In this document: piece by piece, positions 16,025 through 25,425 of the stretch
Layout: every line of letters begins with the position of its first letter
Position numbering within the stretch: position 1 is the first letter of the stretch
From: an uncultured Spirochaetaceae bacterium
Lineage (GTDB): Bacteria > Spirochaetota > Spirochaetia > Treponematales > Treponemataceae
NCBI GenBank assembly: GCA_902783245.1
Contig: CACZQF010000048.1
Coordinates: 1 to 52,375 of the forward strand
Reading direction: 5' to 3'
DNA length: 52,375 bases
Position numbers and translations under genes: made by a program
The notes under the pieces: generated by a model
The model's database searches: none
What the model was told of the DNA's origin: nothing
What the model saw: only the letters and a program-made list of their open reading frames with translations

Positions 16025-18457
16025 CTATTTATTGACAATGTTAAATGACAATACGAATGCCCAGTTCTTTTTCCAGTACCAGCCGTCCGCATCATTATGC
16101 CGGAATGTATTGGCAAACAAAAGTCTGAGCGGGAACTGCTGTATAGAAAAGCGTATACCCGGTCCTGTACTGAAATAGAAATCATTTATGCTCAGATTAT
16201 TGAACAATGCAGACGGAGTATCCTGTACCGTAACCGCATCAAGGAAACCGTCAAGTGCAAGAATACCGCGGACAATCGGCATACGCAGCTCCAGGAAACT
16301 GCTCCACATCGCACGACCACGGACAGAATTATAAATGCTTGTCCATCCTCTGCCGTTGAACATACCGTCTATATACAATCTGCTGGAATGTCCGACCGTA
16401 GAATTCGGTACAGGGAACTGCATAGTCACGCCGCTGTAGGCCGCTAGGACCATTTTCCAGCTCCATTTTTCAGAAACCGGAATATTCCAAAGTGTAAAGT
16501 ACAACTCGCCCTTGGTGGCGGTCTGCAGGTAGAATTCATCTTCCCACGGGGTCAGTCCGTACCATGTAAAGCGCTGGCTCCAGAACCAGCCTTTTGAAGG
16601 ATCATAGTTAATGTCACGGTCATCCATTGAGAATGCCGTCCACACAGCATTTTTCAAGCCCCACTTGTTGGCATAGTCACTGATCGTCACATCATAAGGG
16701 ATCCACAGCTTTTCATTATATACATTATTTTTCAGCGTATTTGTCAGACCGCCGGAAAGCGTCAGAATTGCCCAGTCAGGAGTCCACCGATGGCCCAAGG
16801 ATGAACTGAGAGAAACAGCCCACTGCTCATATGACATATAATAGTTATCGTTATCAAGCGTTCCGTCAGGCAGGATAGTATTACGCAGCGAATTAATCGA
16901 CGCATGCGAGAAAGTCAGCGATTCTGAATAGCTGATAGGCTTATCAAAAAGCCAGTTCTCACCGTAACCAATGGTAACAGACTGCTCGCTTGAAGCCAGC
17001 GTAGTACTTGCAGAAATCGTCTTTCCAAGTCCCTGTATATTGGAATCCTGCCATTTCACATACAAAGCAAACGGTAGATCATCAGGATCCGTCACGCCGG
17101 AGAATGTAAGTCCGAATTCTATGCTTGTAGTGGACTGCTCCTCTACAGAAACAACCAGGTCCACAAGGTTATCCTCCGAGCCAGCAACCACATCAGGCAC
17201 AACGGCGGAAAAATACTGCAGGTTATACAGGTTACGAAGGCCGGTTGTCACTTTTGCCTTAGAAAAGATATCTCCCGCTTCCAGAGGAATTTCCCTCAAA
17301 ATAACATGCTCTTTTGTTTTTGTATTACCTTTTACCAGAATTTTCTCAATGTGGCTGCGCGGATTCTCAACAATGGATACAGCGACGGACACCACGTTCT
17401 TTTCACCGTCTTTGTCCATCACCGGATTGAATCGGTTGGATGTATAACCGTTTTCATAATACAGATCAGCCACGGCCATCAGGCTTTCCTGAAACTTCGT
17501 CTGGTTGAAAATATCGCCTTTCTTTAACTTAACCAGCGAATTAAGCTGCTCCGAAGGGAAAATAGTATTACCGGAAAAAGTAATATCGCCGCATGTATAC
17601 TGGGTACCTTCCTGTATGACAAAGGTCAGTGTCATTTCATTGCGGCCCTTTTCCTTATTTTCCACAACACTGCGAATCACATCCAACACACTGGCATTTA
17701 TATATCCGGCATCCTGATAATATTTCAGCACAAGCTGTTTATCTGTCTCAAGCTTTGCTTCCTCAAAGGCACCACGATTAAAGATTCCCTTCTTTTTCAT
17801 TTTCAGTTTTGAGGCAAGCGTTTTTGATGAAATCAATTTATTGCCGGAAAACTGAATGTCCGTAATAATCGTGGTATACCCTTCCTCTATGTTGTAGGTA
17901 ACAACCACACCATCTTCATCAGTCTCTGTAGAGGATGAGACTTTTACCTGCATAAAACCTTTCTCAAGATATTTATCACGGATCGCTCGTTCATCCACCA
18001 GTACCTTGCTACTGATAAAAATAGCATTCGATTTTACGCTGACCACATCACGCAGCTCACCATTTCTGATCTTGTGGTTCCCTGAAAACTTAACCTTGGA
18101 AACAACAGGTTTTTCCACGACCGAGAACACGATCTGAACGCCTTCTTTTTTAGACGGATCATGCTGGGCACGAGGAGAAATATCGTCAAAAAACTCAAGC
18201 GCGTAAATACGGTCAAGAATATTGCCGAACAGTTCATCTGTAAATGCCTTATTTATAAATCCGCTGACCACACCGTCCACTTCGGACTTTTTTATATTTT
18301 TCAGGCCCTCGAATTTTATGGAAGTTATAGTCTTATTTATGTACCAGCCCTCGGATTCCTGAGCAACGGCCAGAACAGAAGAACACAACAAAAAAAGCAG
18401 GCAAAAACACCGGAACAGAATATTACACTGCCGGGCAGCTGTATGCGAACTGCGCAT
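16025..18457 (-). CDS. bamA: Outer-membrane protein assembly factor BamA
   Basis: An 810-residue Omp85 protein. The start at 18457 follows AGAGGAG and gives a signal peptide (LLFLLCSSVLAVAQ). Residues about 35-440 are POTRA repeats (for example ITSIKFEGLKNIKKSEV, VSKVKFSGNHKI, ITDIQFSGNKL and IEKILVKGNTKTKEHVIL). The last 368 residues or so form an Omp85 beta-barrel, with RGW in FNGRGW at the place of the lid-loop RGF motif. It inserts beta-barrel proteins in the outer membrane. The neighbours tamB upstream and skp downstream match the arrangement around T. pallidum BamA (TP0326). Confidence 0.95.
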   Translation of the reverse strand: MRSSHTAARQCNILFRCFCLLFLLCSSVLAVAQESEGWYINKTITSIKFEGLKNIKKSEVDGVVSGFINKAFTDELFGNILDRIYALEFFDDISPRAQHDPSKKEGVQIVFSVVEKPVVSKVKFSGNHKIRNGELRDVVSVKSNAIFISSKVLVDERAIRDKYLEKGFMQVKVSSSTETDEDGVVVTYNIEEGYTTIITDIQFSGNKLISSKTLASKLKMKKKGIFNRGAFEEAKLETDKQLVLKYYQDAGYINASVLDVIRSVVENKEKGRNEMTLTFVIQEGTQYTCGDITFSGNTIFPSEQLNSLVKLKKGDIFNQTKFQESLMAVADLYYENGYTSNRFNPVMDKDGEKNVVSVAVSIVENPRSHIEKILVKGNTKTKEHVILREIPLEAGDIFSKAKVTTGLRNLYNLQYFSAVVPDVVAGSEDNLVDLVVSVEEQSTTSIEFGLTFSGVTDPDDLPFALYVKWQDSNIQGLGKTISASTTLASSEQSVTIGYGENWLFDKPISYSESLTFSHASINSLRNTILPDGTLDNDNYYMSYEQWAVSLSSSLGHRWTPDWAILTLSGGLTNTLKNNVYNEKLWIPYDVTISDYANKWGLKNAVWTAFSMDDRDINYDPSKGWFWSQRFTWYGLTPWEDEFYLQTATKGELYFTLWNIPVSEKWSWKMVLAAYSGVTMQFPVPNSTVGHSSRLYIDGMFNGRGWTSIYNSVRGRAMWSSFLELRMPIVRGILALDGFLDAVTVQDTPSALFNNLSINDFYFSTGPGIRFSIQQFPLRLLFANTFRHNDADGWYWKKNWAFVLSFNIVNK

Positions 18458-18524
18458 ATAAACTCCTCTATACATATCCGGGAAGCGCAGCCTTACCGGC
18501 GGCAAAATCTGCGCATACAATTCC

Positions 18525-21500
18525 CTAGAAGCTGAATTTCCATGACAATGTGACTGCAGCAGTCGGGATCCAAAGGTTATTTCGAATCGAATCCATATCG
18601 GGATCAATGCTCCATCGGATTTTTACATAAGGGCTGTCTAATTCCAGACCTATTTCCGGCTGGAATACAAGACCGCCAGTAGTCGTATCATCATTAATTC
18701 TGTTTTTATCATATGTCCAATGCAACAGGGCATCGGTATACAATTCACTACTAAAGTACTTCCCTATGTAAACAGTCGAATTATCAAAGAAGTTACCAAA
18801 AGTAACCGAATTTGTCCGGTCACTTTCAGAGTTCAATCTTAAACTCTGCTTCATGGCATTCTGCAATACCATGGTGCGTATAGAGAATATATCAAAATTA
18901 AATAAATCACGCAATGTATTTTCAACTTTACGCATGACTGTAGACTGCAGCAGCAGGTCACCACCGGAAACCACAAGGCTGCCGAAATTCTTTGAGTCAC
19001 CGGAAATCACCTGTCCCAAAAGCTCCATAATCTCGTTCTCTGATTTTGCAGGAACTGCAGAGAACATCGGATGGAACCTGCTCGCAGGCTCATTGCGCGC
19101 AGACAATACCACAGTAACCTGATTACCGTTCGCATCACGCTCCTTTGTCTCCGCACGAACCGTGATAATCGGATCTATCGTGTCCTGAGCATCGGAGAAC
19201 ACAATGCGGCCCTCTTTCATATAGAAATTCCGGTTCAAATAGAAAATCTCACCGCCCCGGAATGTAATATCGCTGTTTATAAGCACTTTATTCTCAAGCA
19301 TATCAAACCGCAGGCTCAGTTCCGTATTAGGAACCGCAACACCGCGAAGCAGAGGATCAAGCAGCAGCTGAACCTTCTGTCCCATCAAAATATCAAGCGC
19401 CACATACAGGCCGTACCCTTGCTGCCGTGCAGTATTGAAAGAAAAAACGCCGTCCTGCTGCGCCTGCTGCATCTGCTGCGCCATCTCCACGGCCTGCTGA
19501 ATCACTTTTGTAGAAATAACTACGTTTGTATTTTTCGCAAGAATACGGCCGCTTACCTCCGCATGATCAGGCATAATGGAGATTTTCATCGAAGGACTGC
19601 CCTGCCCTGTCACCTTTATATCACCAAGATCTACATTAGCAGGAACATATACGCCGGGATCAGTTTTCACACCGATAGCAAGCTCCATGAAATTCCAACG
19701 GTCGAACGATATTGACAAATCCGCATTGACCGGCGTATCTGCAACAATAAACCGCGTAGGCTCCATCACTGCATCGCTGCCGCTGATAGAAAGCACCATC
19801 CGTTCCGTCTTAAAATGTTCGGGAATGATCATAGGCAGATTAAAATCAGGCTCAGAGATATATACCGTTCCGTTGAATTCAGGGTCGGACGCAAGGCCGG
19901 TAATTGAAAAACCGCCGCTCACCTTTCCTTTGTACACGGTAAAGAACGGGAACGCAACCAGCTGTGAAAAATCACCGAGTTCTGCATTGATATCAGAAAT
20001 CTGCAGATTAATACCGTCGCTGCGCATATAGCCCGCGACATAAGCCTGCACGGGGAACCCCGGACCCGTACGGATATCAAGTACTCCGTCGTCAAGAACA
20101 TAACCAGACACCGTCATATTCCCTTCAGAATATATATCATATCGTCCGGGCGTTCTAAGAATATCAAAGCTCACGCTGACAGGGGCAGAGAAAAGAGAAC
20201 CGGACATATTCTCCGAAGACAGTTTCACCAGATATGATTCCGGCAGACCTGAGGATGAAGACTTTGAGATTGTATCAAACCGCAGATCCAGAGGAATATC
20301 GACGGTTTGGTTCATCACGGCTGCATTAATATTCGCAGACGCGACACAGGATGCAGTGCTTACCGTATAATCAAGATTCAAGTCGGCAAGCTTGAGCATA
20401 AGCCACTGCGCATTAATATCCGCAAGATGCAGCACACCGTCCTCCAAAACCGCGGAGCCATAAAAAACAGCAGGCGCACCGAGCATTGAAACGGAAGACC
20501 TCTCCAGATTACATGCCACATAGGGATTTTCCAGCGTACCGTTCAGCGTAGCCGACAACGTGAGCGCATCATCTGAGGACTGACCTTTCATGAGCCTGCC
20601 GCTGATAAAATTCTTAAAATCAGCCTGCCAGCTAAAATAGAAATCTTTTTTCAATGCATCCAGAGAAAAAGCCTTTCTGTCTGGATTTGTCACCGTGCCG
20701 CTGATACTCCATGATTCCTGACTGAGCAGACTGCTTGCGGTGAATTCTACATTCGCAGAATCAAACAGCGAGTCATTGATGTTCCACAGTATACTGCCTT
20801 GACCATCAAGCGCAGACAGTGAATCAGAATACGCAAAGGTATCTATGATAAAGCCGTATTTATTCAAATTACCGGTAAAACTCATCTTCGGACTTGCAAT
20901 AAATTTTCCCGTAGGCTCCTGCACTTCAAATCGGGATATCGTACAAGAGACACCTTCTGATTCAGAGGCAAAGAATGAAACATCTGCGGAGGTCGTAAAA
21001 ATATATTTTTTCAGCGCGACAGGCAGCTCTTCCACACGAACGGACCCGCTCAAATACGGCGTAAGTACATTCGCCGGAGACGGATTAAATGAAGCAGATG
21101 CCCGGAACCCGTAGTCACCGCTGATATCAATCCACGTGTTCGACACCGTACCGGTAAACTTATATGGAATATCATTGACCGTAACGTCGTTTGAAAAGAA
21201 CACCTCACCGGTTTCGGGAATAACGTCCGCCATAGCGGTCATACTTACCGCAGCAGAACCGTACACCAGATTCAGGCGTGATATCTGGAATGACGAATTA
21301 TTACCGTCCAGCGCAAACACAACGAATTCGCGATCTTTCGTCGTATTCGCAACAATGGAATACGGAACGTTATAGGAAACAGAGTGAAAGTCCGTCGACA
21401 TGAACAGATCGCCGGTAAAAACATACGGACTGGCGGACGGCATAAGCTTTTCAAACAACGCTTTATTCTGCCCCTTGGCAGCGTATGCGGCCGTACCCAG

Positions 21501-23015
21501 CACACTGTCAAGATACATGTTCGACACACTGACACCAGCCTGCAGGTACTTTGTATCCGACAGATAGCTGCCGTCGATCTTTACCAGTCCGGGCTCCCCG
21601 CTTTCTGCGTGGGAAAAATCATATCCTTCAAAACTAAAGTCAACGGATTCCTTCTGCGGAATCACCGTAAGTTGCAGCGCCGTATACGCCCGGTCATCAA
21701 AGAACAGCTGCGGTATAAAGCACTGAAAACCTTTGCTCAGCGCGTCAAAATACGCATCTGCGGTAATAACAGCTCCATTTTTCAGAACCAGCTTCCGTAT
21801 CTCCGCAGTTCCCTGCGGCTGCATCGTCCTGATATTATATGTACCAGAATACCTGATATCATAATCCCTGCCGATCAGCGAAGCCGACTTGACCGTAACC
21901 GAATCGGCGGTTCCAGAAAACACGCCTGAAAGTCGGGCACCTCCCGAAATAATTCCAGAGTCCAAAGGCAGATCTCCGGAAACCGCATATGAAAGTTTCT
22001 TCTGCTTCAGATCAAAATCACCGTCAGCCGACAGCGTGACAGGTGTTTTTTGAAACTTCTTAAGCTGCTCAGGAATCTGCTTAAACGTAACAAACTGGAA
22101 CGGTAAAAAACGTTCCGTTTTTACCACAAAATGATTCTTTCCGGTCTTGAGCTCCGAAGCAAGCTCGGCATACATCGGATATGCGCTGTCAATAGTCTTT
22201 ACACCCAGCGTGTCGTCATCGTAATTCACCAGGAGCCCCAGCCGCCGTACCGACATCGTATCCGACGCCAGATTATTCAGATACAGTCGGAGAGTACTAC
22301 CAGAAAGCTCATAGGAAACAGTGCCGCGCGTGGCAAAACCGAACAAAAGCTTTGTTTTTGCACCGACAGACATTCTGCCGTCTCCGTCTGCATCCACCGT
22401 AATACCGTATGCCTGATTTTTCTTAATTCCAGCATTCTTTATCCGTAGCATCGCATCCAACGACGCATCTTTATAGTGAACCGACGTATTTTTAACCTGC
22501 ACGGAAAAAGGCAGAAAATTCGCCAGGCTCATCGCAGAATTGCTGACCGTCACACTGTCAGTCGCAGCTTCGTCATCAGCAGACTTTTTTACACCTGTGC
22601 TTCCGGCAAGTGCTGCAAGCCGTTCCCGCACCGATTTATTTGCCACTGCATCATATTCAACGGTAACACCGTTTAAAAGCAGATTGACCAGTGAATCCGA
22701 AAAATCACCGTCGAGCATTTTAAACAGATCATACGTCAGTACAAGTTTGCGGATCGATACAATTTTTTTGCCGGTCTCCACATCTGAAACTACTATACCT
22801 TTTATATTAAATGCTGATAAAATAGACGGCGATAAAGAATCATAAGAAAAAGTAAGACCCGTACGTGATTCAACTTCCGCGCGGAAGCTTTCCGCTTTAT
22901 CTGACACAGCCTGCGTAATCCGTTTATAGACCGGCTGCAGAAGGGCGGCAATACAAAAAATGAGGAAAATAAAAATTAAGCTGCCGATGCCGGTTTTCAG
23001 GATACGGGTTTTCAT
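18525..23015 (-). CDS. tamB: TamB/AsmA-like translocation and assembly protein
   Basis: A 1496-residue protein anchored by one N-terminal transmembrane segment (LIFIFLIFCIAALL). A very long stretch of alternating hydrophobic beta-strand residues follows, with a C-terminal TamB domain (DUF490) over about the last 400 residues, including RLNSESDRTNSVTFGNFF and the terminal TLSWKFSF. TamB proteins span the periplasm as a beta-groove and take part in outer-membrane protein or lipid transfer. bamA begins 67 bases downstream. No Shine-Dalgarno precedes the ATG; a TAGAAT box ends 10 bases upstream, so the leader may be very short. Confidence 0.93.
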   Translation of the reverse strand: MKTRILKTGIGSLIFIFLIFCIAALLQPVYKRITQAVSDKAESFRAEVESRTGLTFSYDSLSPSILSAFNIKGIVVSDVETGKKIVSIRKLVLTYDLFKMLDGDFSDSLVNLLLNGVTVEYDAVANKSVRERLAALAGSTGVKKSADDEAATDSVTVSNSAMSLANFLPFSVQVKNTSVHYKDASLDAMLRIKNAGIKKNQAYGITVDADGDGRMSVGAKTKLLFGFATRGTVSYELSGSTLRLYLNNLASDTMSVRRLGLLVNYDDDTLGVKTIDSAYPMYAELASELKTGKNHFVVKTERFLPFQFVTFKQIPEQLKKFQKTPVTLSADGDFDLKQKKLSYAVSGDLPLDSGIISGGARLSGVFSGTADSVTVKSASLIGRDYDIRYSGTYNIRTMQPQGTAEIRKLVLKNGAVITADAYFDALSKGFQCFIPQLFFDDRAYTALQLTVIPQKESVDFSFEGYDFSHAESGEPGLVKIDGSYLSDTKYLQAGVSVSNMYLDSVLGTAAYAAKGQNKALFEKLMPSASPYVFTGDLFMSTDFHSVSYNVPYSIVANTTKDREFVVFALDGNNSSFQISRLNLVYGSAAVSMTAMADVIPETGEVFFSNDVTVNDIPYKFTGTVSNTWIDISGDYGFRASASFNPSPANVLTPYLSGSVRVEELPVALKKYIFTTSADVSFFASESEGVSCTISRFEVQEPTGKFIASPKMSFTGNLNKYGFIIDTFAYSDSLSALDGQGSILWNINDSLFDSANVEFTASSLLSQESWSISGTVTNPDRKAFSLDALKKDFYFSWQADFKNFISGRLMKGQSSDDALTLSATLNGTLENPYVACNLERSSVSMLGAPAVFYGSAVLEDGVLHLADINAQWLMLKLADLNLDYTVSTASCVASANINAAVMNQTVDIPLDLRFDTISKSSSSGLPESYLVKLSSENMSGSLFSAPVSVSFDILRTPGRYDIYSEGNMTVSGYVLDDGVLDIRTGPGFPVQAYVAGYMRSDGINLQISDINAELGDFSQLVAFPFFTVYKGKVSGGFSITGLASDPEFNGTVYISEPDFNLPMIIPEHFKTERMVLSISGSDAVMEPTRFIVADTPVNADLSISFDRWNFMELAIGVKTDPGVYVPANVDLGDIKVTGQGSPSMKISIMPDHAEVSGRILAKNTNVVISTKVIQQAVEMAQQMQQAQQDGVFSFNTARQQGYGLYVALDILMGQKVQLLLDPLLRGVAVPNTELSLRFDMLENKVLINSDITFRGGEIFYLNRNFYMKEGRIVFSDAQDTIDPIITVRAETKERDANGNQVTVVLSARNEPASRFHPMFSAVPAKSENEIMELLGQVISGDSKNFGSLVVSGGDLLLQSTVMRKVENTLRDLFNFDIFSIRTMVLQNAMKQSLRLNSESDRTNSVTFGNFFDNSTVYIGKYFSSELYTDALLHWTYDKNRINDDTTTGGLVFQPEIGLELDSPYVKIRWSIDPDMDSIRNNLWIPTAAVTLSWKFSF

Positions 23016-23062
23016 TTTTCTTTTTATTCTATCAAATTTTATAAAAAAAAGCAGGTTTTTTT
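23016..23062. promoter_or_regulatory. A/T-rich divergent start region between tamB and tmk-like genes
   Basis: 47 bases between divergent start codons. For tamB a -10-like TAGAAT lies at 23026-23031 on the minus strand; no good -35 is visible for either direction. AGCAGG seven bases before the ATG at 23063 may serve as a ribosome-binding site for the plus-strand gene. Confidence 0.35.
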
Positions 23063-23683
23063 ATGATCTTACATAATTTTATCGCATTTGAAGGCATTGA
23101 CGGAACAGGAACCTCCACCCAAATAGCAATTCTTGCAAAACGTCCCGAAGCAGACGCTTTGTATCTTACCGCAGAACCGACAAAAACCCCTACCGGCGTG
23201 TTTCTGCGCCAGATACTCGGCGGAAAAACGACGGTAGATCCCAAAACAGCGGCATTTTTATTCGCCGCAGACCGCAATGAGCACATCTACGGCACGGGCG
23301 GCATCATGGAGATGCTCGGCCGTAACAAAGCCGTCATCACCGACCGGTATATTTTTTCCAACCTTGCCTACCAGTCAGTAAGCTGCGGCAGGGAACTTCC
23401 GGCCATGTTGAACAGTACATTCCCGCTGCCCCAGATGGTATTCTACTTTGACTTGGAGCCGTCCGTAGCGCTTGCACGGATCCGTTCCCGTGGAGAAACT
23501 GAAATCTACGAAAAGCAGGACTTTCTGGAAAAAACCCTTGCAAACTACCGCAGCATCATTGCCGAATACGAAACATCACAGCCCGACATGCGCATCATAC
23601 ACATCGACGCGACCCAGTCCATAGAAAAAACCGCAGAAATCATATGGAGTTACATCGGCAATATTCCGATACTAAAGAAGTGA
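23063..23683 (+). CDS. tmk: Thymidylate kinase-like protein with altered P-loop
   Basis: A 206-residue protein of the dTMP kinase family, which makes dTDP from dTMP. The P-loop region reads FEGIDGTGTSTQ, where family members normally have G-K-S/T; here Thr replaces the Walker A Lys. Other family marks are kept: TAEPTKTPTG, the DRY motif (AVITDRYIFSNLAYQS) and an Arg-rich LID region (ARIRSRGETEIYE). First gene of a plus-strand unit; its stop overlaps the next start. Either a working variant in this lineage or an impaired kinase; the otherwise intact motifs favour the first. Confidence 0.85.
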   Translation: MILHNFIAFEGIDGTGTSTQIAILAKRPEADALYLTAEPTKTPTGVFLRQILGGKTTVDPKTAAFLFAADRNEHIYGTGGIMEMLGRNKAVITDRYIFSNLAYQSVSCGRELPAMLNSTFPLPQMVFYFDLEPSVALARIRSRGETEIYEKQDFLEKTLANYRSIIAEYETSQPDMRIIHIDATQSIEKTAEIIWSYIGNIPILKK

Positions 23684-24300
23684 AACATTGTACTTTTAAA
23701 GTATTTTTATTTACTTCGATCCTCTTCTGTACTGTATTTTCGCAGGTTTCAGCCTACATGGTAAAATACAAGGAGGATTACTATCACCTGTACCATGTCC
23801 ACTACCAGCAGTATCCCGACGACTGCATAGAAAATATCTACTGGCTTGAGCGTGCCGTCAGAGCGGACTTCCGTAACCCGCTGTATGCCGATGCAAAAAT
23901 CGAAACGACGCAGCAGTGGGAAAAATACCGGTATCTGTACATGATGCACCTGAACCTCAAGCTCACCGAGCAGCATATGCGGCTCGGCAGCGTCTATGAC
24001 AAAAAGGTCGCATACTTTTATGACGCTCCCTGGAAAGACGAGTATCTGAGCAACTTGGAAAAGGCAAAGTCATGCTACGAAGCCGGTCTGGTCTACTGGC
24101 AGGAGGCAAAGCTCTGGGCAGAAAAGGCGAACGCCACAGGCTACACGTTCCTGTTCATGACCGACATGCAGTATCAGGAAGATGAGCGGGAACGCATAAA
24201 AACAGGCGAGCTCGACTATGCAAAAACGCTGACCAGAGAGCTCACGCGCGTACAAAAAGTCATAGATACATTTGTTGCAATGGAATCAAAAAACTACTAG
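23680..24300 (+). CDS. Secreted protein of unknown function downstream of tmk
   Basis: 206 residues from GTG 23680, which overlaps the tmk TGA (GTGA). This start gives a signal peptide (KVFLFTSILFCTVFSQVSA) with a likely cleavage after Ala. The mature part is rich in Tyr, Trp, Glu and Lys and predicted helical (for example YEAGLVYWQEAKLWAEKANA), somewhat like TPR helices without a clear repeat. I do not recognise a family. Likely periplasmic. The longer frame from ATG 23644 lies inside tmk and would bury the signal peptide, so it is rejected. Confidence 0.75.
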   Translation: MKHCTFKVFLFTSILFCTVFSQVSAYMVKYKEDYYHLYHVHYQQYPDDCIENIYWLERAVRADFRNPLYADAKIETTQQWEKYRYLYMMHLNLKLTEQHMRLGSVYDKKVAYFYDAPWKDEYLSNLEKAKSCYEAGLVYWQEAKLWAEKANATGYTFLFMTDMQYQEDERERIKTGELDYAKTLTRELTRVQKVIDTFVAMESKNY

Positions 24301-24309
24301 AATTACTGC

Positions 24310-25425
24310 ATGTCTGATGCAGATTTTTCCCTAACCTATCCGCCGGTACATCCGGGAACGGCCGTTTCCCGGATCCGTTTCTACAACACAGCACCCGATC
24401 TGGCAGCGGTGTTCTCAACGCCCGCAGCGCAGCCGGCCGGCAGACGGATTTTCGTTACGGATACAACCATCGCCGCGCTTCCCGCCGTTAGGCCCTTTAT
24501 ATCGCTGTTCGCTGACGGCAGCTGGAACGGTTCCATACTCGTCACGTTGCCCGCAGGCGAAGCTGCAAAAACACTGGACAACGTCATGCAGATCATAAAA
24601 CATGCGCTTGACCATAACTTCAATCGCAATGATATTTTCACGGCGATCGGCGGCGGCGTCATCAGCGACATGACTGCATTTGCATCGGCAATCTTCAAAC
24701 GGGGCGCCCGTTGCGAAATCGTCCCAACCACCCTGCTTGCCATGGTCGACGCCGCTGTGGGCGGAAAGACCGGTTGCGACTACGACAGTTATAAAAATAT
24801 GATCGGAGCATTCTATCCTGCGGAGCATCTGTACTTTTTTCCCCGGTTCATAGAAACGCTGCCAGAATCAGAGTACCGCTCAGGTCTTGCTGAGGCTGTT
24901 AAGACGGCGCTTCTGTATTCAAAGGAACTATATACGTTCATAAAAGACAACAGTGAAAAAATAAAGCGCCGTGATCCGAAGCTGCTTGCAGACGTTATCA
25001 CACGTTGTGTAAAAGCAAAAGCCGCCGTTGTTGAACAGGATTTTACGGAAAAAAACATCAGGATGTATCTGAATCTCGGACATACCTTCGGCCATGCACT
25101 GGAAAGCACCGCAGGCCTCGGCAAAATAACCCACGGCGACGCAGTGGCATGGGGCATCGGCAGAGCGGCGGCAGTAAGCCTGAAACTCGGGCTGTGTACG
25201 CGGGCGTATTATGACAACGTAACTGCGCTGCTCGCCGGATTCGGCTGGGAAACTAATCCCTGCCCCGACATACTCAAGGCCGGCAGCAGCGGCAGTCTGC
25301 TTGCAGCTATGAAAAAAGACAAAAAGAATTCAGGATCCGCCGTCAAGCTTATCCTTCAAAAAGACATAGGACAGACCGTCATCAGGGAAACCGACGACGC
25401 AACCATTATGCAGGTATTATCATGA
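24310..25425 (+). CDS. aroB: 3-dehydroquinate synthase
   Basis: A 371-residue cytoplasmic enzyme that converts DAHP to 3-dehydroquinate, the second step of the shikimate pathway. NAD- and metal-binding motifs: GGGVISDMTAFASAIFKRG, PTTLLAMVDAAVGGKTGCDY, KNMIGAFY, the Glu of SGLAEAVKTALL, and the metal-ligand His pair in LNLGHTFGHALES and THGDAVAWG. No other shikimate gene is in the window. The start has no clear Shine-Dalgarno; the gene begins 9 bases after the preceding stop and overlaps the next gene by 4 bases. Confidence 0.95.
   Translation: MSDADFSLTYPPVHPGTAVSRIRFYNTAPDLAAVFSTPAAQPAGRRIFVTDTTIAALPAVRPFISLFADGSWNGSILVTLPAGEAAKTLDNVMQIIKHALDHNFNRNDIFTAIGGGVISDMTAFASAIFKRGARCEIVPTTLLAMVDAAVGGKTGCDYDSYKNMIGAFYPAEHLYFFPRFIETLPESEYRSGLAEAVKTALLYSKELYTFIKDNSEKIKRRDPKLLADVITRCVKAKAAVVEQDFTEKNIRMYLNLGHTFGHALESTAGLGKITHGDAVAWGIGRAAAVSLKLGLCTRAYYDNVTALLAGFGWETNPCPDILKAGSSGSLLAAMKKDKKNSGSAVKLILQKDIGQTVIRETDDATIMQVLS

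Noticed and set aside
18458..18607. N-terminal extension of BamA
   Set aside because: It overlaps the tamB 3' end and would place 50 residues before the signal peptide; AGAGGAG supports the ATG at 18457.
19071..19715. Plus-strand open frame of 214 codons inside tamB
   Set aside because: It is antisense to a well-supported gene, has no family features or ribosome-binding site, and its composition fits a shadow frame.
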